A stretch of 64,000 nucleotides of DNA from Flavobacterium rhamnosiphilum (GCF_004349195.1 NZ_SMLG01000004.1:1-64000); one strand, 5' to 3'; shown: positions 36,899 to 46,344, counted from the first letter of the stretch. Numbers and translations: made by a program. The notes: a model not told the origin generated them from the letters alone.

Positions 36899-37804
36899 AT
36901 GAAAAGAAGAGATTTATTAAAATATATTGGAATGACTGTTGGTACAGTCGCATTGAGCGGAACAACATCAATTATTTCTGCTGCAGAACAAAAGGATAAA
37001 CGTAAAAGAGTATTACGCATCGCGCATATCACCGATGTGCATATCCGACCGGAAGAAAATGCTCCCGATCGGTTTGTAAAATGTTTAGAAGAGATAAAAA
37101 AGCATAAAGTCGATTTCTTCCTGAATGGAGGAGATACAATATTTGCAGCGGACTACGGTAATATTACCCGTGAGAGAGTGAATGAACTATGGAAGGTGTG
37201 GGATGAAACTACCAAAGGGATTAACGACTTTGAGATTCACAGTTGCCTTGGAAATCATGATATGTGGTGGGCAGCACCGGATAAAAAGGATCCAATGTAT
37301 GGAAAAGACTATGTGGTGAAGCAATTGGGAATTCCCAATCGGTATTACAGTTTTGACAAAAAAGATTGGCATTTTGTAATATTGGACAGTAATAATAACG
37401 GAGGCTCGTTGGACGATGAACAACGACTATGGTTGGAAAAGGATTTGCAAGCTATTCCTATCGGTACACCGGTTATTTGTTTAAGCCATTATCCTATCCT
37501 TGCCGCATGTACTCATGTTGATGGAGGAAATCACACGGATTCAAAATATATAAGCGATCTTTTTTATATACATAAGGACAAAAAGATTAGTTGCTTTAGC
37601 GGACACATTCATTTATTGGACAACGCTGTTTACAATGACGTACATTATTACTGTAACGGTGCGTTAAGTGGTTTCTGGTGGGAAGCGGGTGACAAAGACT
37701 CAGCAGGGAAGACGTATTATAAACAAACGCCTCCAGGTTATGCCATTATTGATTTGTTTGATGATGGTTCTGTTGACAATCAATATTTTCCGCATTCTTT
37801 TTAA
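36899..37804 (+). CDS. Exported calcineurin-like metallophosphoesterase (Tat-type signal)
   Basis: 301 residues. The leader MKRRDLLKYIGMTVGTVALS has a twin-arginine motif (RRDLLK), so export is probably through Tat with metal already loaded. The metal ligands are those of calcineurin-like phosphoesterases: ITDVHI, GGDTIF, LGNHDMWW, LSHYPIL and SGHIH. The substrate is unknown. Its place between fucosidases and a beta-galactosidase suggests removal of phosphate or a phosphodiester from a glycan or glycolipid, but that is inference. GH35 follows after 12 bp. Confidence 0.85.
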   Translation: MKRRDLLKYIGMTVGTVALSGTTSIISAAEQKDKRKRVLRIAHITDVHIRPEENAPDRFVKCLEEIKKHKVDFFLNGGDTIFAADYGNITRERVNELWKVWDETTKGINDFEIHSCLGNHDMWWAAPDKKDPMYGKDYVVKQLGIPNRYYSFDKKDWHFVILDSNNNGGSLDDEQRLWLEKDLQAIPIGTPVICLSHYPILAACTHVDGGNHTDSKYISDLFYIHKDKKISCFSGHIHLLDNAVYNDVHYYCNGALSGFWWEAGDKDSAGKTYYKQTPPGYAIIDLFDDGSVDNQYFPHSF

Positions 37805-37816
37805 ATAAAAAAAATA

Positions 37817-40168
37817 ATGAAAAAAACAATTGCACTTTTATCCTTGCTTTTTATTGTCGGCAAGGCAATATCTCAAGACTTGCCTGCCAATGGACGGACT
37901 CTTGTTACGTCAACAGATTTTAAAATAGGGGAAAATGATTTTCTGTTAAATGGAAAACCCTATGTGATTCGCTGCGGAGAAATGCATTTTGCCCGCATTC
38001 CCAAAGAATATTGGGTACACCGCTTGAAGATGGCCAAAGCAATGGGCTTGAATACAGTTTGTGCGTATTTGTTCTGGAATATGCATGAACCACAGCCGGG
38101 ACAGTTTAATTGGTCCGGAATGGCAGATGCCGCTGAGTTTTGTAAGCTTGCCCAAAAAGAAGGTCTGTTTGTAATCCTGCGCCCAGGACCCTATGCTTGT
38201 GCTGAATGGGATTTTGGTGGTTTTCCTTGGTGGTTGCTTAAAAAGAAAGATATTAAATTGCGTACGCAGGACCCTTATTATTTAGAACGTTGCCGAATCT
38301 ACTTAAATCAGGTTGGGAAAATATTAGCGCCATTACAAGTTACCAATGGTGGTCCCATTATTATGACCCAAGTGGAAAATGAATATGGTTCCTATGGAGA
38401 TGACAAAGAATATATTGGTAAGATCCGGGATTACTTGGTTAAAGCAGGTTTTAAAGTTCCACTTTTTACCTGTGATGGCCCATCACAATTAAAAAACGAT
38501 GTGCGTGAGGATATCTTTAGTGTAGTCAATTTTGGAGGTAATCCTGAGTCTGGTTTTAAGGCATTACGTAATATTCGACCTAAAGGACCTTTAATGTGTG
38601 GCGAATATTATCCGGGTTGGTTTGATTCATGGGGGACAAAACATCATACCGGTTCTACTGCTAATGTGGTAAAGGAAATTGCGTATATGTTAGATCACAA
38701 AGCTTCTTTTAGTATTTATATGGCTCATGGAGGAACGACATTCGGACAATGGACAGGCGCCAACAGCCCACCTTATCTGCCCCAGACATCCAGTTATGAT
38801 TATGATGCACCAATAAGCGAAGCAGGTTGGGATACAGAAAAATTTTATGCTTTGCGTACCCTTTTTTCGAAATATTTACAGGAAGGGGAAACTTTAGCGA
38901 CAGTGCCTGCAAGAAATCCAATCATAAAAATTCCGGCATTTACCACTACCGAAATCGCTCCTTTATTGTCTAATCTTCCGGCGTTTGTTAATGATAAGAA
39001 GGTAAGAAATATGGAAGAATACGATCAAGGTTATGGAAGTATTCTTTATCGCACAAAATTGTCAGGCGGAGCAGCCACCACTTTAAATATCCAGGAAGTA
39101 CATGATTTCGCATTGGTATTTATTAACGGAAAAAAGATTGCCACGCTTGATCGAAGAAAAAATGAAAACAGTTGCAAATTACCGGCGACAAAAGCAGGGG
39201 ATGTATTGGATATTTTAGTGGAAGCCATGGGAAGGGTAAACTATGGCGGGGCATTGCACGACAGGAAAGGTATAACTGATAAAGTTTTATTAAGCGGATC
39301 TAATGGCGATGTCAAAGAGTTAACTAATTGGCAAGTTTATCCTATTGCATTAAGTAATGAGGGAGCTCCAGCCTACTTGAAATTTAAATCAGGAAAATCT
39401 ACGATGCCTGCTTATCACAAAGGAACTTTCTCTCTTAGTGAAACGGGTGATACGTTTCTTGATGTGAGCACTTGGGGAAAAGGGTTGGTTTGGATCAACG
39501 GACATTGTCTGGGAAGATTCTGGAATATTGGTCCAACACAAACGATGTATGTTCCTGCTCCTTGGCTGAAAAAAGGCAGCAACGAAATTATTATTCTGGA
39601 CTACATAGGTCCTGCAAAAAATAACTTGGCTGGTTTGGAAATACCTAAACTGGATGAACTAGCTCAAAAGACAAAAAATGAGAAACACCGCAAGGAAGGC
39701 CAGACAATTCAATTGGCAGGCATTACGCCAATACACCAAGGGATTTTTAATGGAGGGATTGAATGGCAAACAGTGAAATTCAATAGGAGTAAAGGCAGAT
39801 ACTTCTGTTTAGAAGCCTTGAGTCCCCAAAAGGATAATGATCCTTATACCACCATTGCCGAATTGTACCTATTGGATGAAAATGGAAAAGAGATTCCCCG
39901 AAACAAATGGAAAGTCGTTTATGCCGACAGTGAAGAAATGGATGGGGATGACGGTAAAGCTGATAATGTTTTTGATCTTCAAAGTACTTCTATCTGGCAT
40001 ACGGAATGGCAAGGAAAATCCCCCAAACACCCACATCAGATTGTAATTGATTTGGGGTCAGAAATGAATGTCAGTGGTTTGAAATATCTACCTCGTCAGG
40101 ATGGTCCCAACGGAAGAATCAAAGATTTTAAAGTATATATAAGCAAAAGCAATTTCATTGGTTTATAA
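37817..40168 (+). CDS. GH35 beta-galactosidase with C-terminal F5/8-type domain
   Basis: 783 residues: signal peptide (1-20, ending AISQ); GH35 barrel opening with NGKPYVIRCGEMHFARIP; acid/base in MTQVENEYGSYG (Glu about residue 190); nucleophile in LMCGEYYPGWFDSWG (Glu about 260); then jelly-roll domains (VWINGHCLGRFWNIGPTQT) and a final discoidin-like domain of about 140 residues (WHTEWQGKSPKHPHQIVIDLG). Predicted to remove terminal beta-galactose once fucose is gone. Periplasmic. It forms a two-gene unit with the phosphoesterase. Confidence 0.93.
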   Translation: MKKTIALLSLLFIVGKAISQDLPANGRTLVTSTDFKIGENDFLLNGKPYVIRCGEMHFARIPKEYWVHRLKMAKAMGLNTVCAYLFWNMHEPQPGQFNWSGMADAAEFCKLAQKEGLFVILRPGPYACAEWDFGGFPWWLLKKKDIKLRTQDPYYLERCRIYLNQVGKILAPLQVTNGGPIIMTQVENEYGSYGDDKEYIGKIRDYLVKAGFKVPLFTCDGPSQLKNDVREDIFSVVNFGGNPESGFKALRNIRPKGPLMCGEYYPGWFDSWGTKHHTGSTANVVKEIAYMLDHKASFSIYMAHGGTTFGQWTGANSPPYLPQTSSYDYDAPISEAGWDTEKFYALRTLFSKYLQEGETLATVPARNPIIKIPAFTTTEIAPLLSNLPAFVNDKKVRNMEEYDQGYGSILYRTKLSGGAATTLNIQEVHDFALVFINGKKIATLDRRKNENSCKLPATKAGDVLDILVEAMGRVNYGGALHDRKGITDKVLLSGSNGDVKELTNWQVYPIALSNEGAPAYLKFKSGKSTMPAYHKGTFSLSETGDTFLDVSTWGKGLVWINGHCLGRFWNIGPTQTMYVPAPWLKKGSNEIIILDYIGPAKNNLAGLEIPKLDELAQKTKNEKHRKEGQTIQLAGITPIHQGIFNGGIEWQTVKFNRSKGRYFCLEALSPQKDNDPYTTIAELYLLDENGKEIPRNKWKVVYADSEEMDGDDGKADNVFDLQSTSIWHTEWQGKSPKHPHQIVIDLGSEMNVSGLKYLPRQDGPNGRIKDFKVYISKSNFIGL

Positions 40169-40200
40169 AGTATATTAGGAGTTTTTTCTTTTGAAAGACA

Positions 40201-40262
40201 ATTAATGATTAAACAAAGATAATATTGAATTAATATTTAAACAGCAGACATTATATCTTTCG
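40201..40262 (+). promoter_or_regulatory. Second copy of the fucP-type promoter block, before GH29-GH20
   Basis: Same block as 16811-16872 (53 of 62 bases identical). It again ends in TTATATCTTTCG with a -7-like TATCTTTC at 40254-40261. The transcript would have a leader of some 118 bases before the GH29 ATG at 40386. It links this operon to the AraC-type regulator encoded 23 kb away. Confidence 0.7.
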
Positions 40263-40385
40263 ATTTCTAAAAGTATATGAATTTAATAAAAAGACTGAGA
40301 GGATGACTGCTGTATTTAAGTAGGAAATGAAATCATCTTTTTTAGTAAATTGTTGTGGTTTTCATTAATATTTTATGTTGTTAAA

Positions 40386-41723
40386 ATGATAAAAAAAGTA
40401 ATGTTGTTAGCTCTCTTTAGCGGAGCAGTATTTTGCGGGAATGCGCAATCCAAAATTGATCCTACAACCATTAAAGAAAAAATGCAATGGTTTGAAGATG
40501 CTAAGCTAGGAATCTTCATCCATGCCGGAATTTATTCGGTGGCCGATGTTTCGGAATCTTGGAGTTTTCATAACGGAAACATTTCGGTTGAAGATTATAT
40601 GAAACAGCAAAAAAGTTTCACTTTAAGCAATTACGATCCTGCTGCTTGGGCAGAAATGATCAAAGACTGTGGGGCCAGATATGCGGTAATCACAACCAAA
40701 CACCACGATGGTGTAGCGATGTATGATACCAAATTGGGGAAACTGAGTTCGATAAAAACATGTCCTGCCAAAAAAGACATGATAAAACCTTTATTTGAAG
40801 AATTGCGTAAAAGAGATGTGAAATGCGGAGCCTATTTCTCATTAATTGACTGGACACACAATGATTATCCTGATTTTTTGAAGAATAAAAAGCGTTATGA
40901 TATCAAAAAAGAACCGGCTCGTTGGGAACGTTTCCAGAAATTCTTTCAGGGACAAATCAAAGAAATATCTGACTGGTACAATCCCGATTTGTGGTGGTTT
41001 GATGGTGACTGGGAGCACAGTGCCGATGAATGGCAGGCCGAAAAAACACGTAAAATGATGTTAGACAGAAACCCAAATACGATTATCAACGGTCGTTTGC
41101 AGGGGTATGGCGATTACGATACTCCAGAACAAAATTTCCCCGTGGTGCGTCCTGCATCCAAATGGTGGGAATTGTGTATGACCATGAATGAAAACTGGGG
41201 TTACCGTGTGAGCGACACCAACTGGAAGACACCTTATGAAATAATAACTATATTTGTGGATGCGGTTTCAAACGGAGGAAATTTATTATTGGACATTGGA
41301 CCAAAACCTGATGGAACTTATCCGGAAACGGTTGTTTCTACATTGAAAGAATTAGGCGATTGGAACAGAAGAAACGGAGAAGGTATTTTCGGAACCATTC
41401 CAGGAATTCCACAAGGGCATTTCTACGGACCAACGACACTGTCGAAAGATTCAAAAACACTATACTTATTTGTGCACGGAAAAACTTCTGGACAAGTAAT
41501 GTTGAAAGGGTTAGATAACAAAATTCAGGATATTACTGTTTTGGGTTCAAATAAGAAGTTGACTCATAAAGTAGTGGGTAAAATTTCTTGGAGTGCTGTT
41601 CCTGGATTGGTTTACATCGATTTGCCGGAAAATGCTATCGATAAGTATGTGACTTGTATCAAAGTAACATTAGACACGCCAATCAAATTATACAGAGGTC
41701 ATGGTGGCTTCTTAATAAATTAA
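40386..41723 (+). CDS. GH29 alpha-L-fucosidase (second operon)
   Basis: 445 residues from the ATG at 40386; an in-frame ATG at 40350 would place 12 hydrophobic residues before a normal signal peptide (ending GNAQ). KLGIFIHAGIYSVADVSESW, TKHHDGVAMYDTK and nucleophile LWWFDGDWEHS (Asp about residue 203) are GH29 motifs. ETVVSTLKELGDWNRRNGEGIFGT precedes a C-terminal sandwich. HAG replaces the usual HWG/HFG in the first motif. It pairs with the GH20 gene 32 bp downstream, under the shared promoter. Confidence 0.9.
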   Translation: MIKKVMLLALFSGAVFCGNAQSKIDPTTIKEKMQWFEDAKLGIFIHAGIYSVADVSESWSFHNGNISVEDYMKQQKSFTLSNYDPAAWAEMIKDCGARYAVITTKHHDGVAMYDTKLGKLSSIKTCPAKKDMIKPLFEELRKRDVKCGAYFSLIDWTHNDYPDFLKNKKRYDIKKEPARWERFQKFFQGQIKEISDWYNPDLWWFDGDWEHSADEWQAEKTRKMMLDRNPNTIINGRLQGYGDYDTPEQNFPVVRPASKWWELCMTMNENWGYRVSDTNWKTPYEIITIFVDAVSNGGNLLLDIGPKPDGTYPETVVSTLKELGDWNRRNGEGIFGTIPGIPQGHFYGPTTLSKDSKTLYLFVHGKTSGQVMLKGLDNKIQDITVLGSNKKLTHKVVGKISWSAVPGLVYIDLPENAIDKYVTCIKVTLDTPIKLYRGHGGFLIN

Positions 41724-41755
41724 CAAAGAATAATTAATCAATAAAAAACGTAAAT

Positions 41756-43390
41756 ATGGTAAAGTCATTTTTCTTTTCATTTCTTTTATGTACCACATTC
41801 TCATTTGCTCAGGAAGTAAAAATCATTCCTCAGCCAGCAGAAGTCATTACAAATACCGGCAATTTTATTATTAACCCGAAAACCAGTTTGGTGGTTGCCA
41901 ACAAAGAGGACAAACCTACAGCTGCTTTTTTAAATAAATATTTATTGGAGTATTATGGATTTGAATTACCAGTAGTTCAAAAAGCCTCTAAAAACAGTAT
42001 TAAACTTGTAAGCCTTAAAAATATTGATGGGCTTAAAGGAGAAGGTTATACTTTAAAATCAGACAAAGAGGGTGTGTTGATTGAAGGAAATTCAAATCAA
42101 GGAACATTTTATGGTATGCAAACACTTATTCAATTGCTACCTGTAGGGAAAAGCAAGAGTCTAAAGATTGCTTCAGTAACGGTAAAAGACGGACCACGTT
42201 TTGCTTACAGAGGTTCAATGTTGGATGTAAGCCGTCATTTTTTTCCGGTTTCATTCGTTAAAAAATATATCGATTACCTAGCCTTGCACAAAATGAATTA
42301 TTTTCATTGGCATCTAACCGAAGATCAAGGTTGGAGAATTGAAATAAAAAAATATCCTAGACTTACTGAAATAGGTTCTAAAAGAAACGGAACTATTGTT
42401 GGCAGATACCCAGGCAAAGGAAACGACAATACCCCAGAGGAAGGTTTTTATACCCAAGAACAAGTAAAAGACATTGTTAAATATGCTTCAGACCGATTCA
42501 TTACGGTAATTCCGGAAATTGAAATGCCGGGTCATAGTAGTGCGGCAATTGCAGCCTATCCTTTGTTAAGTTGTTTTCCAAACGAAAAAACCGATATACC
42601 GGCTAATATGATTTCTGAAAAAAGTAAACAGGAATTAGCAAGCGGTAGAATAAAACTGGTTCAGGAAACATGGGGAGTTTTTACAGATGTTTATGCTCCA
42701 ACCGAATATACTTTCAAATTTCTTGAAGATGTTCTTGATGAGGTAATGGCTTTATTTCCATCAAAATATATCCATGTTGGAGGAGACGAATCTCCTAAAG
42801 ATGCTTGGAAAAGAAGTGAATTCTGTCAGCAGTTAATAAAAGAGAAAGGCTTGAAAGACGAACACGAACTTCAAAGTTATTTTATTCAACGCATGGAAAA
42901 ATACATTAATAAAAATGGGAGAACCTTAATAGGTTGGGACGAAATATTAGAAGGTGGTCTGGCGCCAAACGCTATTGTTATGAGCTGGAGAGGTGAGGCA
43001 GGCGGAATCGCGGCAGCCAAAGAAAACCATCAGGTAATTATGACTCCGGGGAGTCACGTTTATTTAGATCATACCCAGACTAAAAATGAAAAAGAAGTAA
43101 CTATTGGTGGGTTTACTAATTTGGAAAAAATTTACAGCTATGAGCCGATTCCTAAAGAATTGAATGAGCAACAGGCTAAATATGTAATGGGTGCCCAAGG
43201 AAATGTATGGACAGAGTATATGGCTAATCCAGCAAAAGTAGAATATATGATATTTCCGCGTTTGAGTGCACTTAGTGAAGTATTATGGTCACCAAAGGAA
43301 AAGAAAAACTGGACTGTTTTTCAGACCAAAATTGAAACGATGAAAAAAAGATATGATATGTGGGGAGCTAATTATTTCAAAGGAAAATAA
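41756..43390 (+). CDS. GH20 beta-N-acetylhexosaminidase
   Basis: 544 residues: signal peptide (1-18, ending SFAQ), the GH20b N-terminal domain (about 20-140) and the barrel with GSMLDVSRHFFPVSF, HWHLTEDQGWRIEIKKYP, the catalytic Asp-Glu pair in HVGGDESPK (about residues 341-349) and MSWRGEAGG. This is the standard form of bacterial beta-hexosaminidase, releasing GlcNAc/GalNAc from non-reducing ends. It is co-transcribed with GH29; a terminator follows. Confidence 0.94.
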   Translation: MVKSFFFSFLLCTTFSFAQEVKIIPQPAEVITNTGNFIINPKTSLVVANKEDKPTAAFLNKYLLEYYGFELPVVQKASKNSIKLVSLKNIDGLKGEGYTLKSDKEGVLIEGNSNQGTFYGMQTLIQLLPVGKSKSLKIASVTVKDGPRFAYRGSMLDVSRHFFPVSFVKKYIDYLALHKMNYFHWHLTEDQGWRIEIKKYPRLTEIGSKRNGTIVGRYPGKGNDNTPEEGFYTQEQVKDIVKYASDRFITVIPEIEMPGHSSAAIAAYPLLSCFPNEKTDIPANMISEKSKQELASGRIKLVQETWGVFTDVYAPTEYTFKFLEDVLDEVMALFPSKYIHVGGDESPKDAWKRSEFCQQLIKEKGLKDEHELQSYFIQRMEKYINKNGRTLIGWDEILEGGLAPNAIVMSWRGEAGGIAAAKENHQVIMTPGSHVYLDHTQTKNEKEVTIGGFTNLEKIYSYEPIPKELNEQQAKYVMGAQGNVWTEYMANPAKVEYMIFPRLSALSEVLWSPKEKKNWTVFQTKIETMKKRYDMWGANYFKGK

Positions 43391-43420
43391 TATTCTTTTC
43401 AATTTGACTATCGCCTAATT

Positions 43421-43457
43421 AAAATGCTCTCCAATTTTTATTGAGAGGGCATTTTTT
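43421..43457. terminator. Terminator at the end of the glycan locus
   Basis: AAAATG(CC)CTCTC-type stem: AAAATGCTCTC pairs with GAGAGGGCATTTT with a two-base bulge, followed by TTTTTT. It lies 30 bp behind the GH20 stop and marks the border with the nos cluster. Confidence 0.75.
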
Positions 43458-43499
43458 ATATCATAATGTTATTTACGGTTCTGGTTTTAAGGCTTGAAA

Positions 43500-43607
43500 T
43501 TATTTTTCCATCTCAGCTCTATCATTTCTTTTTCTCGTTTCTTTTTTGTCTTGAGCAAAGCTTGTTATTCCAACAACCAATAATGCTGTAATAATTAATT
43601 TTTTCAT
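43500..43607 (-). pseudogene. 35-codon remnant or micro-gene: signal peptide plus charged tail
   Basis: ATG at 43607 to TAA at 43500 encodes a good signal peptide (MKKLIITALLVVGITSFAQ) and a 16-residue charged tail (DKKETRKRNDRAEMEK). Longer flavobacterial proteins of the DUF4890/Spy-like type begin in this way, and a frame-shifted continuation just behind the stop reads FQALKPEP, resembling their helical repeat. I therefore read it as a truncated gene, although expression as a small secreted peptide is possible. Confidence 0.5.
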
Positions 43608-43708
43608 TTCTATTGTTTTTAAGTTATAGTTGACTAAGGTTTAGCTGTTAAAAAAAGGGTATCGTTTGCTTTTTTATTTTTAAAAACAGAAAAAAAAGAT
43701 ATTTAAGT

Positions 43709-43752
43709 ATGATTGAAGTCATAACCGATACGTTAATATAATTGGAAATTTG
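43709..43752 (+). promoter_or_regulatory. Fnr-type operator and -7 box of the nos operon
   Basis: ATGATTGAAGTCAT (43709-43722) is an ATGA-N6-TCAT palindrome. A -7-like GAAATTTG (43745-43752) is centred 33 bp downstream, and the cytochrome c ATG lies 26 bp beyond. The same half-sites and spacing recur at 51506 and 53436, flanking the Crp/Fnr gene. Confidence 0.7.
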
Positions 43753-43778
43753 TTAAAGAAATTTTAAAACCAATTCTT

Positions 43779-44276
43779 ATGTACAAATTATCTTTTTTTG
43801 TAGTTGCATTAGTAATGCTAACTTCATGTGGCGATAAAAAAACCAAATCCGAAGAGGATTCTTCAACAATCACTTCATCTGAAGAAGGAATGCCTGCGGC
43901 GGCTGAAGCGGCTCCAGATGCTTCCACTTATGATCCAAACAGGGGAATTGGAAAGCACACTTCAGTAGATTTAGGAGCAAAACTGGATGTGGCTATGGCC
44001 GCCGAAGGGGAAAAAATCCAATCGGTTAAATGTTCTTCTTGTCACAAAATGACAGATGAAAAACTAGTTGGTCCAGGCTGGAAAGGGGTTACCACTCGAA
44101 ACAAACCAGAATGGATTATGAATTTTATTACTAATCCTGACCCTATGATTGATAAAGATCCAAAACTTCAAGCGCAGTTAGAAATTTGTTTGGTTCGTAT
44201 GCCAAATCAAGCATTATCTGATGCCGATGCAAGAAGTTTGTTAGAGTATATGCGTAAAAATGATGGTGTAAAGTAG
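43779..44276 (+). CDS. Lipoprotein cytochrome c of the nos cluster
   Basis: 165 residues: lipoprotein signal (LTSC, Cys about residue 17), an acidic Ala/Glu/Ser linker, one haem motif CSSCH (about residue 86) and a likely axial Met in LVRMPNQ. Class I cytochrome c. Directly before nosZ and under the Fnr-like promoter it is the probable electron donor to N2O reductase at the membrane surface. It is 73 bp before the nosZ start. Confidence 0.9.
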   Translation: MYKLSFFVVALVMLTSCGDKKTKSEEDSSTITSSEEGMPAAAEAAPDASTYDPNRGIGKHTSVDLGAKLDVAMAAEGEKIQSVKCSSCHKMTDEKLVGPGWKGVTTRNKPEWIMNFITNPDPMIDKDPKLQAQLEICLVRMPNQALSDADARSLLEYMRKNDGVK

Positions 44277-44349
44277 TCTCTGATCAATAATTTAATTTAT
44301 AAAGTAGGATGAAATCAATGATTTGCGAATACAAACAACAATAGAAATT

Positions 44350-46329
44350 ATGAGTAAAAATAAATTTTCAAAAGCAATCTTTGCTTTTGTATTGGTAAGC
44401 GCTTTCTTTAGTTCTTGTAAGCCAAAAGATTCCAGTGACGCCGTAAGTGGTGATGCTGCGCAAAAAGTATACGTTGCTCCAGGTAAATATGACGAGTTTT
44501 ATAATTTTGTTTCAGGAGGTTTTAGCGGACAAATGAGTGTGTATGGTTTGCCTAGCGCACGACTTTTAAGGGTTGTTCCTATCTTTTCCGTAGATCCCCA
44601 AAGTGGTTATGGGTACAGTGAGGAAACAAAGCCCATGCTGAATACTTCAAATGGATTTGTGCCTTGGGACGATCAACATCATTTAGAATTGTCTCAAACC
44701 AAAGGAGAAGTGGATGGTCGCTGGATTTTTGCCAATGCCAATAATACGCCCAGAATTGCGCGTGTTGATTTAAAAACGTTCAAAACGGTAGAGATTATAG
44801 AGTTGCCAAACAGTGCAGGAAATCACTCCTCTCCATTTATTACCGAAAACACGGAATATGTAGTAGCAGGAACCCGCTTTAGTGTTCCGCCAGACAATGC
44901 TAATGGGGATGTTCCTATTAATACGTATAAGAAAAATTTTAAAGGCTATTTAAGCTTTGTAAAAGTTGGAAAAGAAGGTCAAATGGATATTGCTTTCCAA
45001 ATAGAAGCTCCTGGTGTAAACTTTGATTTAAGTCACGCTGGAAAAGGTAAATCTCATGGCTGGTTTTTCTTCTCTTGCTATAATACGGAACAAGCCAATA
45101 CTTTGCTTGAAGTGAATGCTTCGCAAAAAGACAAAGATTTTATCATGGCAGTAAACTGGAAAAAAGCCGAAGAATATATTAAAGCGGGTAAAGGTAAAAA
45201 AGTAGCTGTAAAATATGCTCACAATACTTGGGATGAAAAAACGCATACCGCAAAATCAGAAATTAGAACTTCAGTTTTGGTGCTTGATTCAAAAGAGTTG
45301 AAAGATATTTGTTACATGATTCCATGTCCAAAATCGCCTCATGGTTGTGATGTTGATCCTACAGGTGAATATATTGTAGGTAGTGGAAAATTAGCCGCTT
45401 TAATTCCTGTATTTAGTTTTGATAAAATGCAAAAAGCGATTGCCGCGAAACAATTTGATGGTAATTATGAAGGAATTCCAGTCATTAAATATGAAGCCGC
45501 TTTACATGGTGAAGTTAAAAAACCAGGTTTAGGTCCATTGCACACTGAATTTGATGGTAGAGGAAATGCTTATACTACTTTTTTCGTTTCTTCAGAAGTG
45601 GTGAAATGGGATATTAAAACATTGAAGGTTTTAGACCGTGCACCGACCTATTATTCTCCTGGACACCTTTCTATTCCAGGTGGAGACAGTAGAAAACCGT
45701 TTGGTAAATACATGGTAATTTATAATAAAATCACCAAAGACAGATACCTGCCAACTGGACCGGAATTAGCTCAAAGTGCGCAGTTATTTGATATTAGTGG
45801 TGATAAAATGAAACTTTTGTTGGATTATCCAACTATTGGAGAACCACATTATGCTCAATCTGCTCCAGCTGATTTAATCAGAAACAATGGTCAGTTGAAA
45901 TTTTATAAAATTGAAGAAAACAATCACCCTTATGTTGCCAAGGGAGAGAAAGAAGCAAAAGTAGTTAGACAAGGGAATAGAATAGATGTATACATGACTT
46001 CAATCCGTTCTCACTTTGCCTCTGATAATATTGAAGGAATAAAATTGGGTGACGAAGTCTATTTCCATGTTACTAATTTAGAACAAGATTGGGATGTTCC
46101 TCATGGATTTGCCATAAAAGGGGCTGATAATGCAGAACTTTTAATCATGCCAGGAGAAACTGCCACTTTAAAATGGATCCCTAAAAAAGTTGGAATTTTC
46201 CCATTCTATTGTACTGATTTCTGTAGTGCATTGCACCAGGAAATGCAAGGATATGTCAGAGTATCTCCGGCTGGAAGCAGCGTTCCATTAACTTTTAGTT
46301 TGGGAACAAATCTACCCGCCACCAAGTAA
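44350..46329 (+). CDS. nosZ: Nitrous oxide reductase, clade II type (lipoprotein signal)
   Basis: 659 residues from the ATG at 44350. It starts with a Sec/lipoprotein signal (FFSSC, Cys 23) rather than a Tat signal, which with the cluster content identifies the clade II form. The N-terminal seven-blade propeller supplies His ligands of the 4Cu CuZ centre (DQHHLELS about residue 107; later HTEFDGRG and SPGHLS segments). The C-terminal cupredoxin has the complete CuA motif CTDFCSALHQEM (about residues 619-630). It reduces N2O to N2 as the last step of denitrification. A terminator-like hairpin follows, before the accessory genes. Confidence 0.97.
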   Translation: MSKNKFSKAIFAFVLVSAFFSSCKPKDSSDAVSGDAAQKVYVAPGKYDEFYNFVSGGFSGQMSVYGLPSARLLRVVPIFSVDPQSGYGYSEETKPMLNTSNGFVPWDDQHHLELSQTKGEVDGRWIFANANNTPRIARVDLKTFKTVEIIELPNSAGNHSSPFITENTEYVVAGTRFSVPPDNANGDVPINTYKKNFKGYLSFVKVGKEGQMDIAFQIEAPGVNFDLSHAGKGKSHGWFFFSCYNTEQANTLLEVNASQKDKDFIMAVNWKKAEEYIKAGKGKKVAVKYAHNTWDEKTHTAKSEIRTSVLVLDSKELKDICYMIPCPKSPHGCDVDPTGEYIVGSGKLAALIPVFSFDKMQKAIAAKQFDGNYEGIPVIKYEAALHGEVKKPGLGPLHTEFDGRGNAYTTFFVSSEVVKWDIKTLKVLDRAPTYYSPGHLSIPGGDSRKPFGKYMVIYNKITKDRYLPTGPELAQSAQLFDISGDKMKLLLDYPTIGEPHYAQSAPADLIRNNGQLKFYKIEENNHPYVAKGEKEAKVVRQGNRIDVYMTSIRSHFASDNIEGIKLGDEVYFHVTNLEQDWDVPHGFAIKGADNAELLIMPGETATLKWIPKKVGIFPFYCTDFCSALHQEMQGYVRVSPAGSSVPLTFSLGTNLPATK

Positions 46330-46344
46330 TTATAAATCTTAAAT

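Noticed and set aside
44323..44349. TTG start for NosZ
   Set aside because: The ATG at 44350 gives a normal lipoprotein signal; the TTG adds residues that would disturb it.
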